Positions 1 through 5,988 of a DNA stretch of 20,163 nucleotides are shown here, one piece after another. The stretch spans positions 1-20,163 of the forward strand of contig JAFAWZ010000318.1 in the NCBI GenBank assembly GCA_019241495.1. Reading direction: 5' to 3'. Both the position numbers and the translations under genes were made by a program. Numbering within the stretch: the first letter of the stretch is position 1; each line of letters begins with the position of its first letter. The notes beneath the pieces are model-generated. The model did not search any database. It was not told where the DNA came from and saw only the letters and a program-made list of their open reading frames with translations. The DNA comes from Acidimicrobiales bacterium (lineage in GTDB: Bacteria; Actinomycetota; Acidimicrobiia; Acidimicrobiales; Palsa-688).

Positions 1-538
1 CCTTGTCGGCCATCACAGTGGCGGTGATCATCGGTTCCCCGGTGATGCGGGCCGTGGCATCCGCGATACCCGTCTGGGCCTGCACCACGTCGTCGTAGGC
101 CGGATCGTCGGCCGCCGGGCTGTCACTGGGCTGGCCGTGCGCTTGGCAGTACACGATGTCGGGACGCCTGGCGACGATGTCGTCATAGGTCAGCCGGGCT
201 CGAGCCAGCGTCCCTGGCCGCAGGTTGGTGACGAAGACATCGCACGTGGCCGCGATGTCCAGCAGGGCTCGACGACCATCCGGGTGCTTGAAGTCGAGCG
301 AGACGTTCCGCTTGTTGCGCAACAGGTTCAACGCCACCCCCGACAGCTGGGGAACGGGCCCTGGCCCCATGGCCCGATTGGCATCGCCCCGGGAGGGCTC
401 GACGGTGATCACATCGGCCCCGAGATCGCCGAGCAGCTGGGTGGCGTACGGGCCCATCACGACCGACGTGAGGTCCAGGACTCTCACCCCGTCCAAGGGG
501 CCGGTGCTCGCGGTCGTCTCGGCGTTCGAGGATGCCAC
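1..538 (-). CDS. Family III CoA-transferase (CaiB/BaiF type), 3' end cut off by window edge
   Basis: Only the first 179 codons are present; the rest lies beyond position 1. The translation has the usual N-terminal pattern of class III CoA-transferases: LDGVRVLDLTSVVMGPYATQLLG shortened here to its key parts GVRVLDLT, GPYATQ and LGDLGADVI.VE, then the RNKRNVSLD segment and YDDVVQAQTG. Such enzymes move CoA between acyl-CoA and a free acid through an aspartyl-CoA intermediate. Asp178, in the last visible residues (VMADK), falls where the catalytic Asp of the family is expected, but the cut prevents a firm call. The GTG at 538 is chosen because it is the first start after an in-frame stop; no strong ribosome site precedes it. 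Substrate cannot be told. It lies on the same strand as the phosphodiesterase gene, 103 bp upstream of this start; that gap holds nothing clear beyond a weak 5-bp hairpin near 563-578. Confidence 0.88.
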   Translation of the reverse strand, partial: MASSNAETTASTGPLDGVRVLDLTSVVMGPYATQLLGDLGADVITVEPSRGDANRAMGPGPVPQLSGVALNLLRNKRNVSLDFKHPDGRRALLDIAATCDVFVTNLRPGTLARARLTYDDIVARRPDIVYCQAHGQPSDSPAADDPAYDDVVQAQTGIADATARITGEPMITATVMADK

Positions 539-641
539 CCGCTCAGGATGGCATCTCCGGCCCGCCGATCGCCTTATCGGTTCGTCGTTGTCGGTCAGAC
601 CGAGATGGGCAGCCCCAGCCGCCCTAGCGAAACTCCGAATT

Positions 642-1427
642 TCACACCCAGGCGCCTCGCCGGACCAGGAGGTCTTTCAGGGCGGACGGTCGATCGGTCA
701 TGATCCCGTCGACGCCCAGCTCCAACAGTCGTTCCATGGTCGCGGTGTCGTCAACCGTCCAGACGTGAACCTGGAGGTCCAGGCGGTGGGCGGTGTCTAC
801 GAACCGGCGGTCCACGACGGGTATGCGGCCCTGCCGCAACGGCACCTGCGCCGCCGCGAAGCCGCCCATGCGGACCCGGACGACCTGGCGGGCTCGACTC
901 GGAAATACGCTTGCCATGCGCAACGCGGTTGTGGCGGCGGGCCCCATACCGGTGCAGAGGCTGGGGCCGAGCGCCCGGCGGATGCGGGCCAGCCGCCGAT
1001 CATTGAATGAGGTGATGCAGACCCGGTCCAGAGCTCCTGAGCGGTGGATGGTCTCGATCAGCGGGCCGACCACCGTGTCGTGCTTGGCGTCGATGTTCCA
1101 TCGCAGCTCCGGCCAGGCGGCCAGGGCGTCGTCGAGGCGGGGGATCGGTTGTTCGCTACCAGCCAGCCGGACGGCCGCCACGTCGCGCCAGGGCATGTCG
1201 CGGACCAACCCGTTCCTCTCACTTGTCCGGGCCATATCAGAGTCGTGGATGGTCACCACGATGCCGTCGCGGGTGGCGTGGACGTCCGTCTCGATGTACT
1301 GGTAGCCGAGGTCCTGGGCGTGACGGAACGCCTCCCAGGTGTTCTCGGGCTTCTCGAGCGCACCGCCCCGATGGGCGAATGCGATGGGACCCGGATGATC
1401 CAGGAAGGAGAACCGGTGCTTGCTCAC
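642..1427 (-). CDS. Glycerophosphodiester phosphodiesterase, cytosolic UgpQ-like
   Basis: A 261-residue GDPD-family protein, the normal size for a single-domain enzyme, with no signal peptide, so probably cytosolic. It would hydrolyse glycerophosphodiesters to an alcohol and glycerol 3-phosphate. The visible catalytic pattern is His19-Arg20 in AHRGG, the PENT motif at 27-30, metal ligands Glu46 and Asp48 in IETDVH, and His61 in TIHD; later WNIDAKHD and DGIMTDRP near the C-terminus complete the TIM-barrel signature. The start is GTG at 1427, since an in-frame stop lies just upstream. A good ribosome site (GAGGAG, 1450-1445) is spaced instead for an out-of-frame ATG at 1435 whose three-codon frame ends in the TGA that overlaps this GTG. 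The nearby gpsA also handles glycerol 3-phosphate, a possible but unproven link. Confidence 0.92.
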   Translation of the reverse strand: MSKHRFSFLDHPGPIAFAHRGGALEKPENTWEAFRHAQDLGYQYIETDVHATRDGIVVTIHDSDMARTSERNGLVRDMPWRDVAAVRLAGSEQPIPRLDDALAAWPELRWNIDAKHDTVVGPLIETIHRSGALDRVCITSFNDRRLARIRRALGPSLCTGMGPAATTALRMASVFPSRARQVVRVRMGGFAAAQVPLRQGRIPVVDRRFVDTAHRLDLQVHVWTVDDTATMERLLELGVDGIMTDRPSALKDLLVRRGAWV

Positions 1428-1453
1428 TGCGTCATGGTCCTACTCTCCTCTGT

Positions 1454-3208
1454 GTGCCCGTAGCGTCGTATGGATCCGGCCAAGTCTGGCCCCGTCCGGT
1501 CCCCACCATCGGGGATGCCACTACTGCCGCCGAGCGGGCCGCTGACCCGTCCGGCTGGGCCCTCTCGGCGGCGGATGGAGCCGCACTCGAAAACGTCGTA
1601 CGGGCGCGGCGCGACATTCGGCGGTTCCGGGCCGATGCCGTACCCGACCGTCTCATTCGCCACATCCTGGCGGCAGCCCATCAAGCCCCTTCGGTTGGTC
1701 ATTCGCAGCCCTGGCGTTTCGTGATCGTACGCGATCCGGAGACCCGTATCCGAGCTGCAGTCATGGCGGACCAGGCCCGCCTGGCCCAAGCCGTCCTCAT
1801 GGACCCCGAATCGGGCCGGCATCTGCTCGACCTGGACCTCGAGGGGATCCGCGAGGCTCCGGTCGGCGTGGTGGTCTGCTGCGACCGGCGCACCCCTCCG
1901 GAGGGAGTGCTCGGCCGGGCGACTTACGCGGACGCCGACATGTGGTCGTGCGCGTGCGCCATCCAGAACCTGTGGCTGACCGCCCGAGCCGCCGGTCTCG
2001 GCGTGGGATGGGTCACTCTCTTCGAACCTCCGATGCTCGCGTCGCTGGTCGGGGCGCCTCCCGGAGTGGACACATTGGGTTGGCTGTGCATCGGGTGGCC
2101 CGACGAACGACCTCCCGACCCTGGACTGGAACGGCGGGGCTGGTCGGTCCGCCAACCCCTCGAAGAGGTCCTCTTCACCGAGCGCTGGCCGGCCTATGAG
2201 CCTCCAGCGCCGGTGTCTCATCTCGCTCCGCCGATCCAGGCCGCGGTGGTCGCCGCCCGCGACACCGGCGACGATCTGCTCACCCCGACCGGCTCGCTGG
2301 GCGTGCTGGACCGGGCCATCGACAAGGTGCTGGCCGTGCGGCCGCCGGGTTTCGACCAAGGAGTGCTGGTCCTGGCCGCCGCCGACCATCCCATCGCGGC
2401 CCACGGGGTCTCGGCTTACGAGCCCAAGGTCACCGCCGTCGTCGCCGAAGCAGCTCTGGCCGGAACTTCGGTCGGGGCGGTTGCGGCTTCGTCGGTGGGC
2501 CTGTCGATCCAGGTCGTTGACGCGGGTGTCGATGTTCCCCAGCGGGGGGCGGTCCATCTGAGACCGATCGAGCCGAAGGGCGACCTGGTCTCCGCCGACG
2601 GCCTGGCGGCGAGCGACGTGGAACGGTTGCTCGAGGGTGGGATGGATCTGGGCCGAACCGCGGGGGCAGGAGGAATCGTGGCGCTCGGCGAGATCGGGGT
2701 AGGCAACACATCGGTGGCCGCTGCTCTGGCCGCAGGCCTATTGGGTGTCGACCCGGACGGGTTGATCGGGATCGGAGCAGGTTCCGATTCCACCGTCGTG
2801 GCGGCCAAGCGCAAGGCCGTCTCCGCCGCCTTGGCCCGCGTTCGTACCGGGCTCGTCCCGCTCGAGCCTCGGGCCGCGCTGCGCGCCCTCGGCGGAGGCG
2901 AGCTGGCCGTCCTCACAGGTGTCGTGCTCGGCGCCGCCACATCCGGAGCGGTCGTGGTGATGGACGGTATGGCCACATCTGTCGCGGCCCTGGCCGCTCT
3001 TCGCATGGAGCCCGCGGTCGCATCCCATCTGATCGCGGGCCAGCGCAGCCGCGAGGTCGGTCATGGCGCGGTGTTGCGAGCCCTCGGCGTGGAACCGCTC
3101 CTCGACCTGCGTTTGCGGAGTGGAGAAGGTCTTGGGGCCGTCCTGGCCGTCGGGTTGTTGAAATCCGCGTTCGACGTACGACGGCTGAGCGCGCGCACCC
3201 GGCCCTGA
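1454..3208 (+). CDS. BluB-CobT fusion: 5,6-dimethylbenzimidazole synthase / nicotinate-nucleotide-dimethylbenzimidazole phosphoribosyltransferase
   Basis: A 584-residue protein with two cobalamin enzymes in one chain. Residues about 45-245 are BluB, a flavin-destroying nitroreductase relative: RRDIRRFR, APSVGHSQPWRF near 78-89, LEGIREAPV and WSCACAIQNLWLTARAAGLG. Residues about 255-575 are CobT: HGVSAYEPKVT, GEIGVGNTS with Glu413, and SGEGLGAVL with Glu558 at the position of the catalytic base. BluB makes dimethylbenzimidazole from FMNH2; CobT attaches ribose phosphate from nicotinate mononucleotide, giving alpha-ribazole phosphate for the lower ligand of B12. The frame is open upstream, but GTG 1454 fits the start of homology; it has no Shine-Dalgarno site but has TACTCT seven bases before, suggesting leaderless translation. 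It diverges from the phosphodiesterase gene and its stop codon touches the inverted repeat. No B12 riboswitch is visible; the 26-bp gap is too short for one. Confidence 0.93.
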   Translation: MPVASYGSGQVWPRPVPTIGDATTAAERAADPSGWALSAADGAALENVVRARRDIRRFRADAVPDRLIRHILAAAHQAPSVGHSQPWRFVIVRDPETRIRAAVMADQARLAQAVLMDPESGRHLLDLDLEGIREAPVGVVVCCDRRTPPEGVLGRATYADADMWSCACAIQNLWLTARAAGLGVGWVTLFEPPMLASLVGAPPGVDTLGWLCIGWPDERPPDPGLERRGWSVRQPLEEVLFTERWPAYEPPAPVSHLAPPIQAAVVAARDTGDDLLTPTGSLGVLDRAIDKVLAVRPPGFDQGVLVLAAADHPIAAHGVSAYEPKVTAVVAEAALAGTSVGAVAASSVGLSIQVVDAGVDVPQRGAVHLRPIEPKGDLVSADGLAASDVERLLEGGMDLGRTAGAGGIVALGEIGVGNTSVAAALAAGLLGVDPDGLIGIGAGSDSTVVAAKRKAVSAALARVRTGLVPLEPRAALRALGGGELAVLTGVVLGAATSGAVVVMDGMATSVAALAALRMEPAVASHLIAGQRSREVGHGAVLRALGVEPLLDLRLRSGEGLGAVLAVGLLKSAFDVRRLSARTRP

Positions 3209-3340
3209 GAAGCTGTCGCAAAACTCGCGAGTGGGAGAAGGCGGCGGCTCGTCTTGACCAACCCTCTCCTCCGCTCACATCCTAGGGATGGGACGAGCCG
3301 CCGCCTTCTCCCACCTGGAAATGGTTTTTGCGACAGCTTC
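3209..3340. repeat. 132-bp nested inverted repeat, MITE-like or bidirectional terminator
   Basis: Outer arms 3209-3223 and 3326-3340 (GAAGCTGTCGCAAAA and its complement) match perfectly over 15 bp, and one further base pairs outside them. Inner arms 3231-3253 and 3292-3314 match perfectly over 23 bp (GTGGGAGAAGG...CTCGTC). The 38-nt loop ends with a small hairpin at 3278-3290 (CATCC-TAG-GGATG). The trinucleotide TGA stands directly outside both ends (3206-3208 and 3341-3343); the left copy is the cobT stop codon. A T-run follows the inner stem on each strand (3325-3329 on plus, 3223-3220 read on minus), so it could end transcription of both convergent genes. The long perfect arms, IS-like tips and possible 3-bp target duplication are inferred to mean a small non-autonomous transposon. 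No open frame for a transposase fits inside. Confidence 0.85.
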
Positions 3341-3353
3341 TGAGCCGACCGGC

Positions 3354-4343
3354 TCAGCCCGGGTCGGCCTCGTGCCCCGGGGCCCCTATGCCGCGGTATG
3401 CCTCCGCCGGCCCCTGCTGGCCGGTGACCACTCCGTGAACCTCCTCGCAGATCGGCAGCTCGACCCCGGAGCGGTCGGCCAGAGCCAGCGCGAGCTTGGC
3501 TGTGTCCACGCCCTCGGCAACCATCTGCATCTCGGCCAGGATCTCCTCCAACGGCTTCCCCCGGCCCAGCATCTCTCCGACGGTCCGATTCCGGCTGTAC
3601 GGGCTCATGCAGGTGGCGACCAGATCCCCCATCCCGGCCAGGCCGGCCAAGGTACTGCCTTCTGCTCCCATGGCTATTCCGAGGCGGGTCAGCTCGGCCA
3701 GACCCCGGGTCATGACAGCTGCTCGCGTGTTGTCTCCGGCCCCCAAGCCCTCGCCGATGCCTGCCGCGATGGCGACCACGTTCTTCAGGGCCCCGCCGAT
3801 CTCGCAGCCAATCACGTCGTGGTTCCTATAGACGCGGAACAGCCTGTGCTGGAGGACCTCCTGGAGGGCGGCGGCGACTCCGGAGTCCTTCGTGGCGATG
3901 ACGCTGGCCGCGGCCTGGCCGGTCATGATCTCCCGGGCCAGGTTGGGCCCGCTCAAGGCGGCGGCCGGATGGCCGGGGAGCAGCTCCTCGATGACTTGCG
4001 TCATGCGCATCAGAGTCCCAGCTTCGAGGCCCTTGGTGAGGCTGACCACCGGGATCCAGGGCCTGATCCACCGGCTGGCCTCTTCGACGCTGGCCCGGAA
4101 CCCTATGGAGGGAACACCGATGACGAGCACGTCGGCCCCCCGCACCGCCTCCTCCATCTCGAAGGTGCACCTCAGCCGGCGGGGCAGAGTGATGGAGGGG
4201 AGGTAGGTCGAGTTGGTGTGGTTGTCATTGATCTCGGCTGCAACCTCGGGATTGCGGGCCCAGAGAAGGGTGGGATTCAGGGCCGTGGTGAGGCTGGCGA
4301 GAGTTGTTCCCCACGACCCGGCGCCGAGGACGGTCACGTTCAT
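3354..4343 (-). CDS. gpsA: Glycerol-3-phosphate dehydrogenase [NAD(P)+]
   Basis: A 329-residue cytosolic enzyme of normal length that reduces dihydroxyacetone phosphate to sn-glycerol 3-phosphate, the backbone for phospholipids. The N-terminal Rossmann nucleotide site is GAGSWGT at residues 7-13; LLWARNPE, LVIGVPS and SLTKGLE follow. ALSGPNLA and the GGALKNVVAIAAG helix with its catalytic lysine are present, as are SRNRTVGEMLG and MVAEGVDTAKLA in the C-terminal helical domain. ATG 4343 is chosen over the TTG at 4361 because GGGAGAG sits nine bases upstream and the protein then starts directly with the beta strand of the nucleotide fold. The AT-rich stretch ending in TATGTT on the minus strand (4380-4375) is a possible -10 box, without a convincing -35. 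The gene converges on bluB-cobT across the inverted repeat and diverges from the sigma factor gene. Confidence 0.96.
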   Translation of the reverse strand: MNVTVLGAGSWGTTLASLTTALNPTLLWARNPEVAAEINDNHTNSTYLPSITLPRRLRCTFEMEEAVRGADVLVIGVPSIGFRASVEEASRWIRPWIPVVSLTKGLEAGTLMRMTQVIEELLPGHPAAALSGPNLAREIMTGQAAASVIATKDSGVAAALQEVLQHRLFRVYRNHDVIGCEIGGALKNVVAIAAGIGEGLGAGDNTRAAVMTRGLAELTRLGIAMGAEGSTLAGLAGMGDLVATCMSPYSRNRTVGEMLGRGKPLEEILAEMQMVAEGVDTAKLALALADRSGVELPICEEVHGVVTGQQGPAEAYRGIGAPGHEADPG

Positions 4344-4454
4344 CAGGGCGTACTCTCCCAAGCTCGGTCGTCACAACATAGTTAAGCGTCATAGTCGAGC
4401 GTCGCCGGGCGATCCGGGAGGGCTCCGAAAGGGGTCCTCGGCGGGCTTATGGCT

Positions 4455-4484
4455 TTGGGCGCCGTCACAGGGGGCGGGTAGGGT
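4455..4484 (+). promoter_or_regulatory. Candidate leaderless promoter of the sigma factor gene
   Basis: TTGGGC at 4455-4460 and TAGGGT at 4479-4484 are spaced by 18 bases, and TAGGGT ends six bases before the ATG at 4491. Actinobacterial housekeeping -10 boxes follow TAnnnT, and this distance fits a transcript that begins at the start codon. No Shine-Dalgarno sequence other than part of this box precedes the gene. Inferred from pattern only. Confidence 0.4.
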
Positions 4485-4490
4485 GGCCTC

Positions 4491-5072
4491 ATGGCAGACC
4501 AGGCGCGCTTCAGCGAGCTGGCCATGGAGCACATGGGATCGCTGTACAGCGCGGCGTTGCGCATGACGCGCAACCCTGCCGACGCTGAGGACCTCGTCCA
4601 AGAGACCTATCTCAAGGCCTACCGGGCCTTCGGATCCTTCCAGGAAGGGACCAACCTGAAGGCCTGGCTGTACCGCATCTTGACCAACACGTTCATCAAC
4701 TCCTACCGGGCTCGGCGCCGTCGTCCCGAGCAGACCGAGCTGGACGACGTCGAAGACTTGTACCTGTACCGCCGCCTCGGGGGGCTGGAAGCGGTGAGCG
4801 CGGGCCGGAGCGCGGAAGAGGAGGTGCTGGAGCACTTCACCGAAGGGGAGGTGAAGGCAGCTGTCGAGGCCCTGCCCGAGCAGTTCCGCATGGCTGTGCT
4901 GCTCGCCGACGTGGAGGGATTCTCCTACAAGGAGATCGCGGAAATCCTCGATGTCCCGATAGGGACGGTAATGAGCCGCCTTCATCGTGGAAGAAGAGCG
5001 CTGCAAAAGACGTTGCACGATTTCGGAACGACGCGTGGCCTGGTCGGTATGGCAGGCGACGCGCCGGGCTAG
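4491..5072 (+). CDS. ECF RNA polymerase sigma factor, SigR/SigH-like (redox or heat stress)
   Basis: A 193-residue group IV sigma factor. Region 2 spans about residues 9-75 (ALRMTRNPADAEDLVQETY, then FQEGTNLKAWLYRILTNTFIN, the -10 recognition and core-binding part). Region 4 spans about 125-175 (ALPEQFRMAVLLADVEGFSYKEIAE and the helix-turn-helix DVPIGTVMSRLHRGRRAL). The TNLKAWLYRILTNTFINSYR segment is typical of the SigR/SigH/RpoE group of actinobacteria, which controls thiol-oxidative stress genes. The following gene encodes the matching zinc anti-sigma factor, 69 bp downstream. The gap between them includes a perfect 12-bp palindrome (5081-5092). A SigR-type autoregulatory promoter (GGAAT then GTT) was looked for upstream and not found, so self-activation is not supported by the sequence. 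Confidence 0.94.
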   Translation: MADQARFSELAMEHMGSLYSAALRMTRNPADAEDLVQETYLKAYRAFGSFQEGTNLKAWLYRILTNTFINSYRARRRRPEQTELDDVEDLYLYRRLGGLEAVSAGRSAEEEVLEHFTEGEVKAAVEALPEQFRMAVLLADVEGFSYKEIAEILDVPIGTVMSRLHRGRRALQKTLHDFGTTRGLVGMAGDAPG

Positions 5073-5141
5073 GACGAATCGCCGGTACCGGCCCCAGTCT
5101 CGTCTCTCCATTCAACCCAGGAAGCCCGTTAGCCCAAGAAG

Positions 5142-5438
5142 ATGGACGACAACGCATCAAACGAGTACAAGGTGGAAGACCTCATGGGTCGGACGAACTG
5201 TGACGATGCCTTGCACACCCTGTACCACTTCCTCGATGGAGAGCTCACCGAGGAGCGACGCATCGCCATCCGGCGGCACCTGGACGAGTGCGCACCCTGC
5301 CTCCAGGCGTTCGACTTCGAGATGGAGCTGAAGCGCATCGTCGCCAGGTGCTGCCAGGACCAGGTTCCCAGCCATCTGCGCGACAAGATCGCCCAGATAT
5401 TGGACGAGGCATCCAGGGGCGAGCGGGGAAACGTATAG
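5142..5438 (+). CDS. Zinc-binding anti-sigma factor, RsrA-like (mycothiol system)
   Basis: A 98-residue protein matching the actinobacterial mycothiol-system anti-sigma family. The ZAS motif H-x3-C-x2-C is HLDECAPC, with a Cys in the N-terminal segment (RTNCDDALHTLYHFLDGELTEER broken into RTNCDD and LYHFLDGEL) and a CC pair near the C-terminus. In RsrA, zinc held by these residues keeps the protein bound to its sigma factor; oxidation forms a disulphide, frees zinc and releases sigma. The partner is inferred to be the sigma factor just upstream. Two starts are possible: ATG 5142, with no well-placed ribosome site, and ATG 5184 (84 residues), preceded by GGAAG at 5174-5178. The second is slightly better by ribosome site, so the first 14 residues may not be translated. 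Confidence 0.92.
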   Translation: MDDNASNEYKVEDLMGRTNCDDALHTLYHFLDGELTEERRIAIRRHLDECAPCLQAFDFEMELKRIVARCCQDQVPSHLRDKIAQILDEASRGERGNV

Positions 5439-5488
5439 ATAACGACGACGAGGAACACGAAGGCAGCCGCGAGCGTTGAGAGGTAGTG

Positions 5489-5677
5489 ATGAGTGAGAGA
5501 TCCTTGGGTGGGCACACCTTGAGCGGCAGCGAGCGGCCATCCCGGTCATTCGGCAAGGATCGGACGTGCCGGGAGGCGGGCTGCAACACCAAGCTGTCGA
5601 TGTACAACCAGGGCAAGTACTGCTATCTCCACGAGCCGATGGCCGTGCCCCGTACGCGCGGCAAGAAGATCGCCTGA
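5489..5677 (+). CDS. Small Cys/His-rich putative zinc-finger protein
   Basis: A 62-residue basic protein of no family that I can name. Its core, residues about 27-49, reads TCREAGCNTKLSMYN then GKYCYLHEP, giving a C-x4-C-x12-C-x2-H pattern that could bind one zinc ion. The N-terminus is rich in Ser, Gly and Arg; the tail RTRGKKIA is basic, which would suit nucleic-acid or ribosome contact. ATG 5489 has GAGAGG five bases before it; the GTG directly upstream is less well spaced. It follows the anti-sigma gene by 50 bp on the same strand with no terminator visible, so it probably belongs to the same transcript. The clear ribosome site, high-GC codon use and regular metal-ligand spacing support a real gene. 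Function unknown. Confidence 0.72.
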   Translation: MSERSLGGHTLSGSERPSRSFGKDRTCREAGCNTKLSMYNQGKYCYLHEPMAVPRTRGKKIA

Positions 5678-5717
5678 ACGTCGGTACACCCCGGTCACCG
5701 TCCGGCGTCCAGGCCAT

Positions 5718-5753
5718 GGTTCGGGAGTTGGGGTTCGGGAGTTGGGGTTCGGG
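5718..5753. repeat. 14-bp tandem repeat, about 2.6 copies
   Basis: The unit GGTTCGGGAGTTGG occurs at 5718-5731 and 5732-5745 without mismatch, and its first eight bases again at 5746-5753. It lies in the 311-bp gap after the small zinc-finger gene. Too short and close-packed for CRISPR; most likely a slippage tract. Confidence 0.85.
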
Positions 5754-5789
5754 CGAGGTGGCGACCCAGCCAGTGACAACCGTTGAGCC

Positions 5790-5816
5790 TCATTGCCTTT
5801 GAGTGTCATTGCCTTT
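5790..5816. repeat. 11-bp direct repeat beside the promoter candidate
   Basis: TCATTGCCTTT occurs at 5790-5800 and 5806-5816, a 16-bp period, in an AT-richer island of an otherwise very GC-rich window. The second copy lies within the spacer of the candidate promoter at 5799-5827. It may be a regulator site or a chance duplication. Confidence 0.6.
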
Positions 5817-5827
5817 TGCCATACTAC
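5799..5827 (+). promoter_or_regulatory. Candidate promoter for the 15-gene cofactor operon
   Basis: TTGAGT (5799-5804) and TACTAC (5822-5827) are 17 bases apart and resemble -35 and -10 boxes of housekeeping sigma factors at four of six positions each. This is the most AT-rich part of the gap before the DUF2342 gene. A start near 5834 would give a leader of about 155 nt that includes the stem-loop at 5883-5924. Inferred from pattern only. Confidence 0.4.
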
Positions 5828-5882
5828 GTGTGTGTCTGGTCGAGCTGACCACCGCTCAATCGCGCATCGCCCGAGGCCGATA

Positions 5883-5924
5883 CGGGAGGGCCAGGTAGCA
5901 TGCCTCATGCCCAGCGGCCTCCCG
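5883..5924 (+). other. Branched stem-loop in the probable 5' leader of the cofactor operon
   Basis: CGGGAGG (5883-5889) pairs with CCTCCCG (5918-5924), and after one bulged G, CC (5891-5892) pairs with GG (5916-5917). Five unpaired bases on each side lead to an inner stem GCATG (5898-5902) with CATGC (5906-5910) closed by a CCT loop. The symmetric shape lies 65 bp before the DUF2342 start. There is no T-run after it, so it is not an ordinary terminator. A role in RNA control is a guess. Confidence 0.5.
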
Positions 5925-5988
5925 GATCCAGCGCATTCGGCGCGCCTCTGGCCATTCCCGATCACCGACCGGGCGGGGAGCATTCGAG

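Noticed and set aside
539..641. Terminator between the phosphodiesterase and CoA-transferase genes
   Set aside because: Only a 5-bp stem near 563-578 without a T-run on the minus strand.
1428..1453. Cobalamin riboswitch before bluB-cobT
   Set aside because: The gap is 26 bp, far shorter than the riboswitch, and no B12-box sequence was recognised in the overlapping gene ends.
1424..2557. Long minus-strand open frame (377 codons) opposite bluB-cobT
   Set aside because: Its product has no recognisable motif and is rich in Arg, Gly and Asp as expected from the reverse frame of a GC-rich gene; the plus strand encodes clear BluB and CobT domains.
3288..4385. Plus-strand open frame (365 codons) opposite gpsA
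   Set aside because: Shadow of gpsA: low-complexity product, while the minus strand carries the complete GpsA signature.
4344..4490. SigR-type autoregulatory promoter (GGAAT and GTT about 18 apart) before the sigma gene
   Set aside because: A GTT occurs near 4380 but no GGAAT-like box lies at the right distance upstream.
5718..5816. CRISPR array
   Set aside because: Repeats are 14 and 11 bp, with no unique spacers of CRISPR length and no cas gene.
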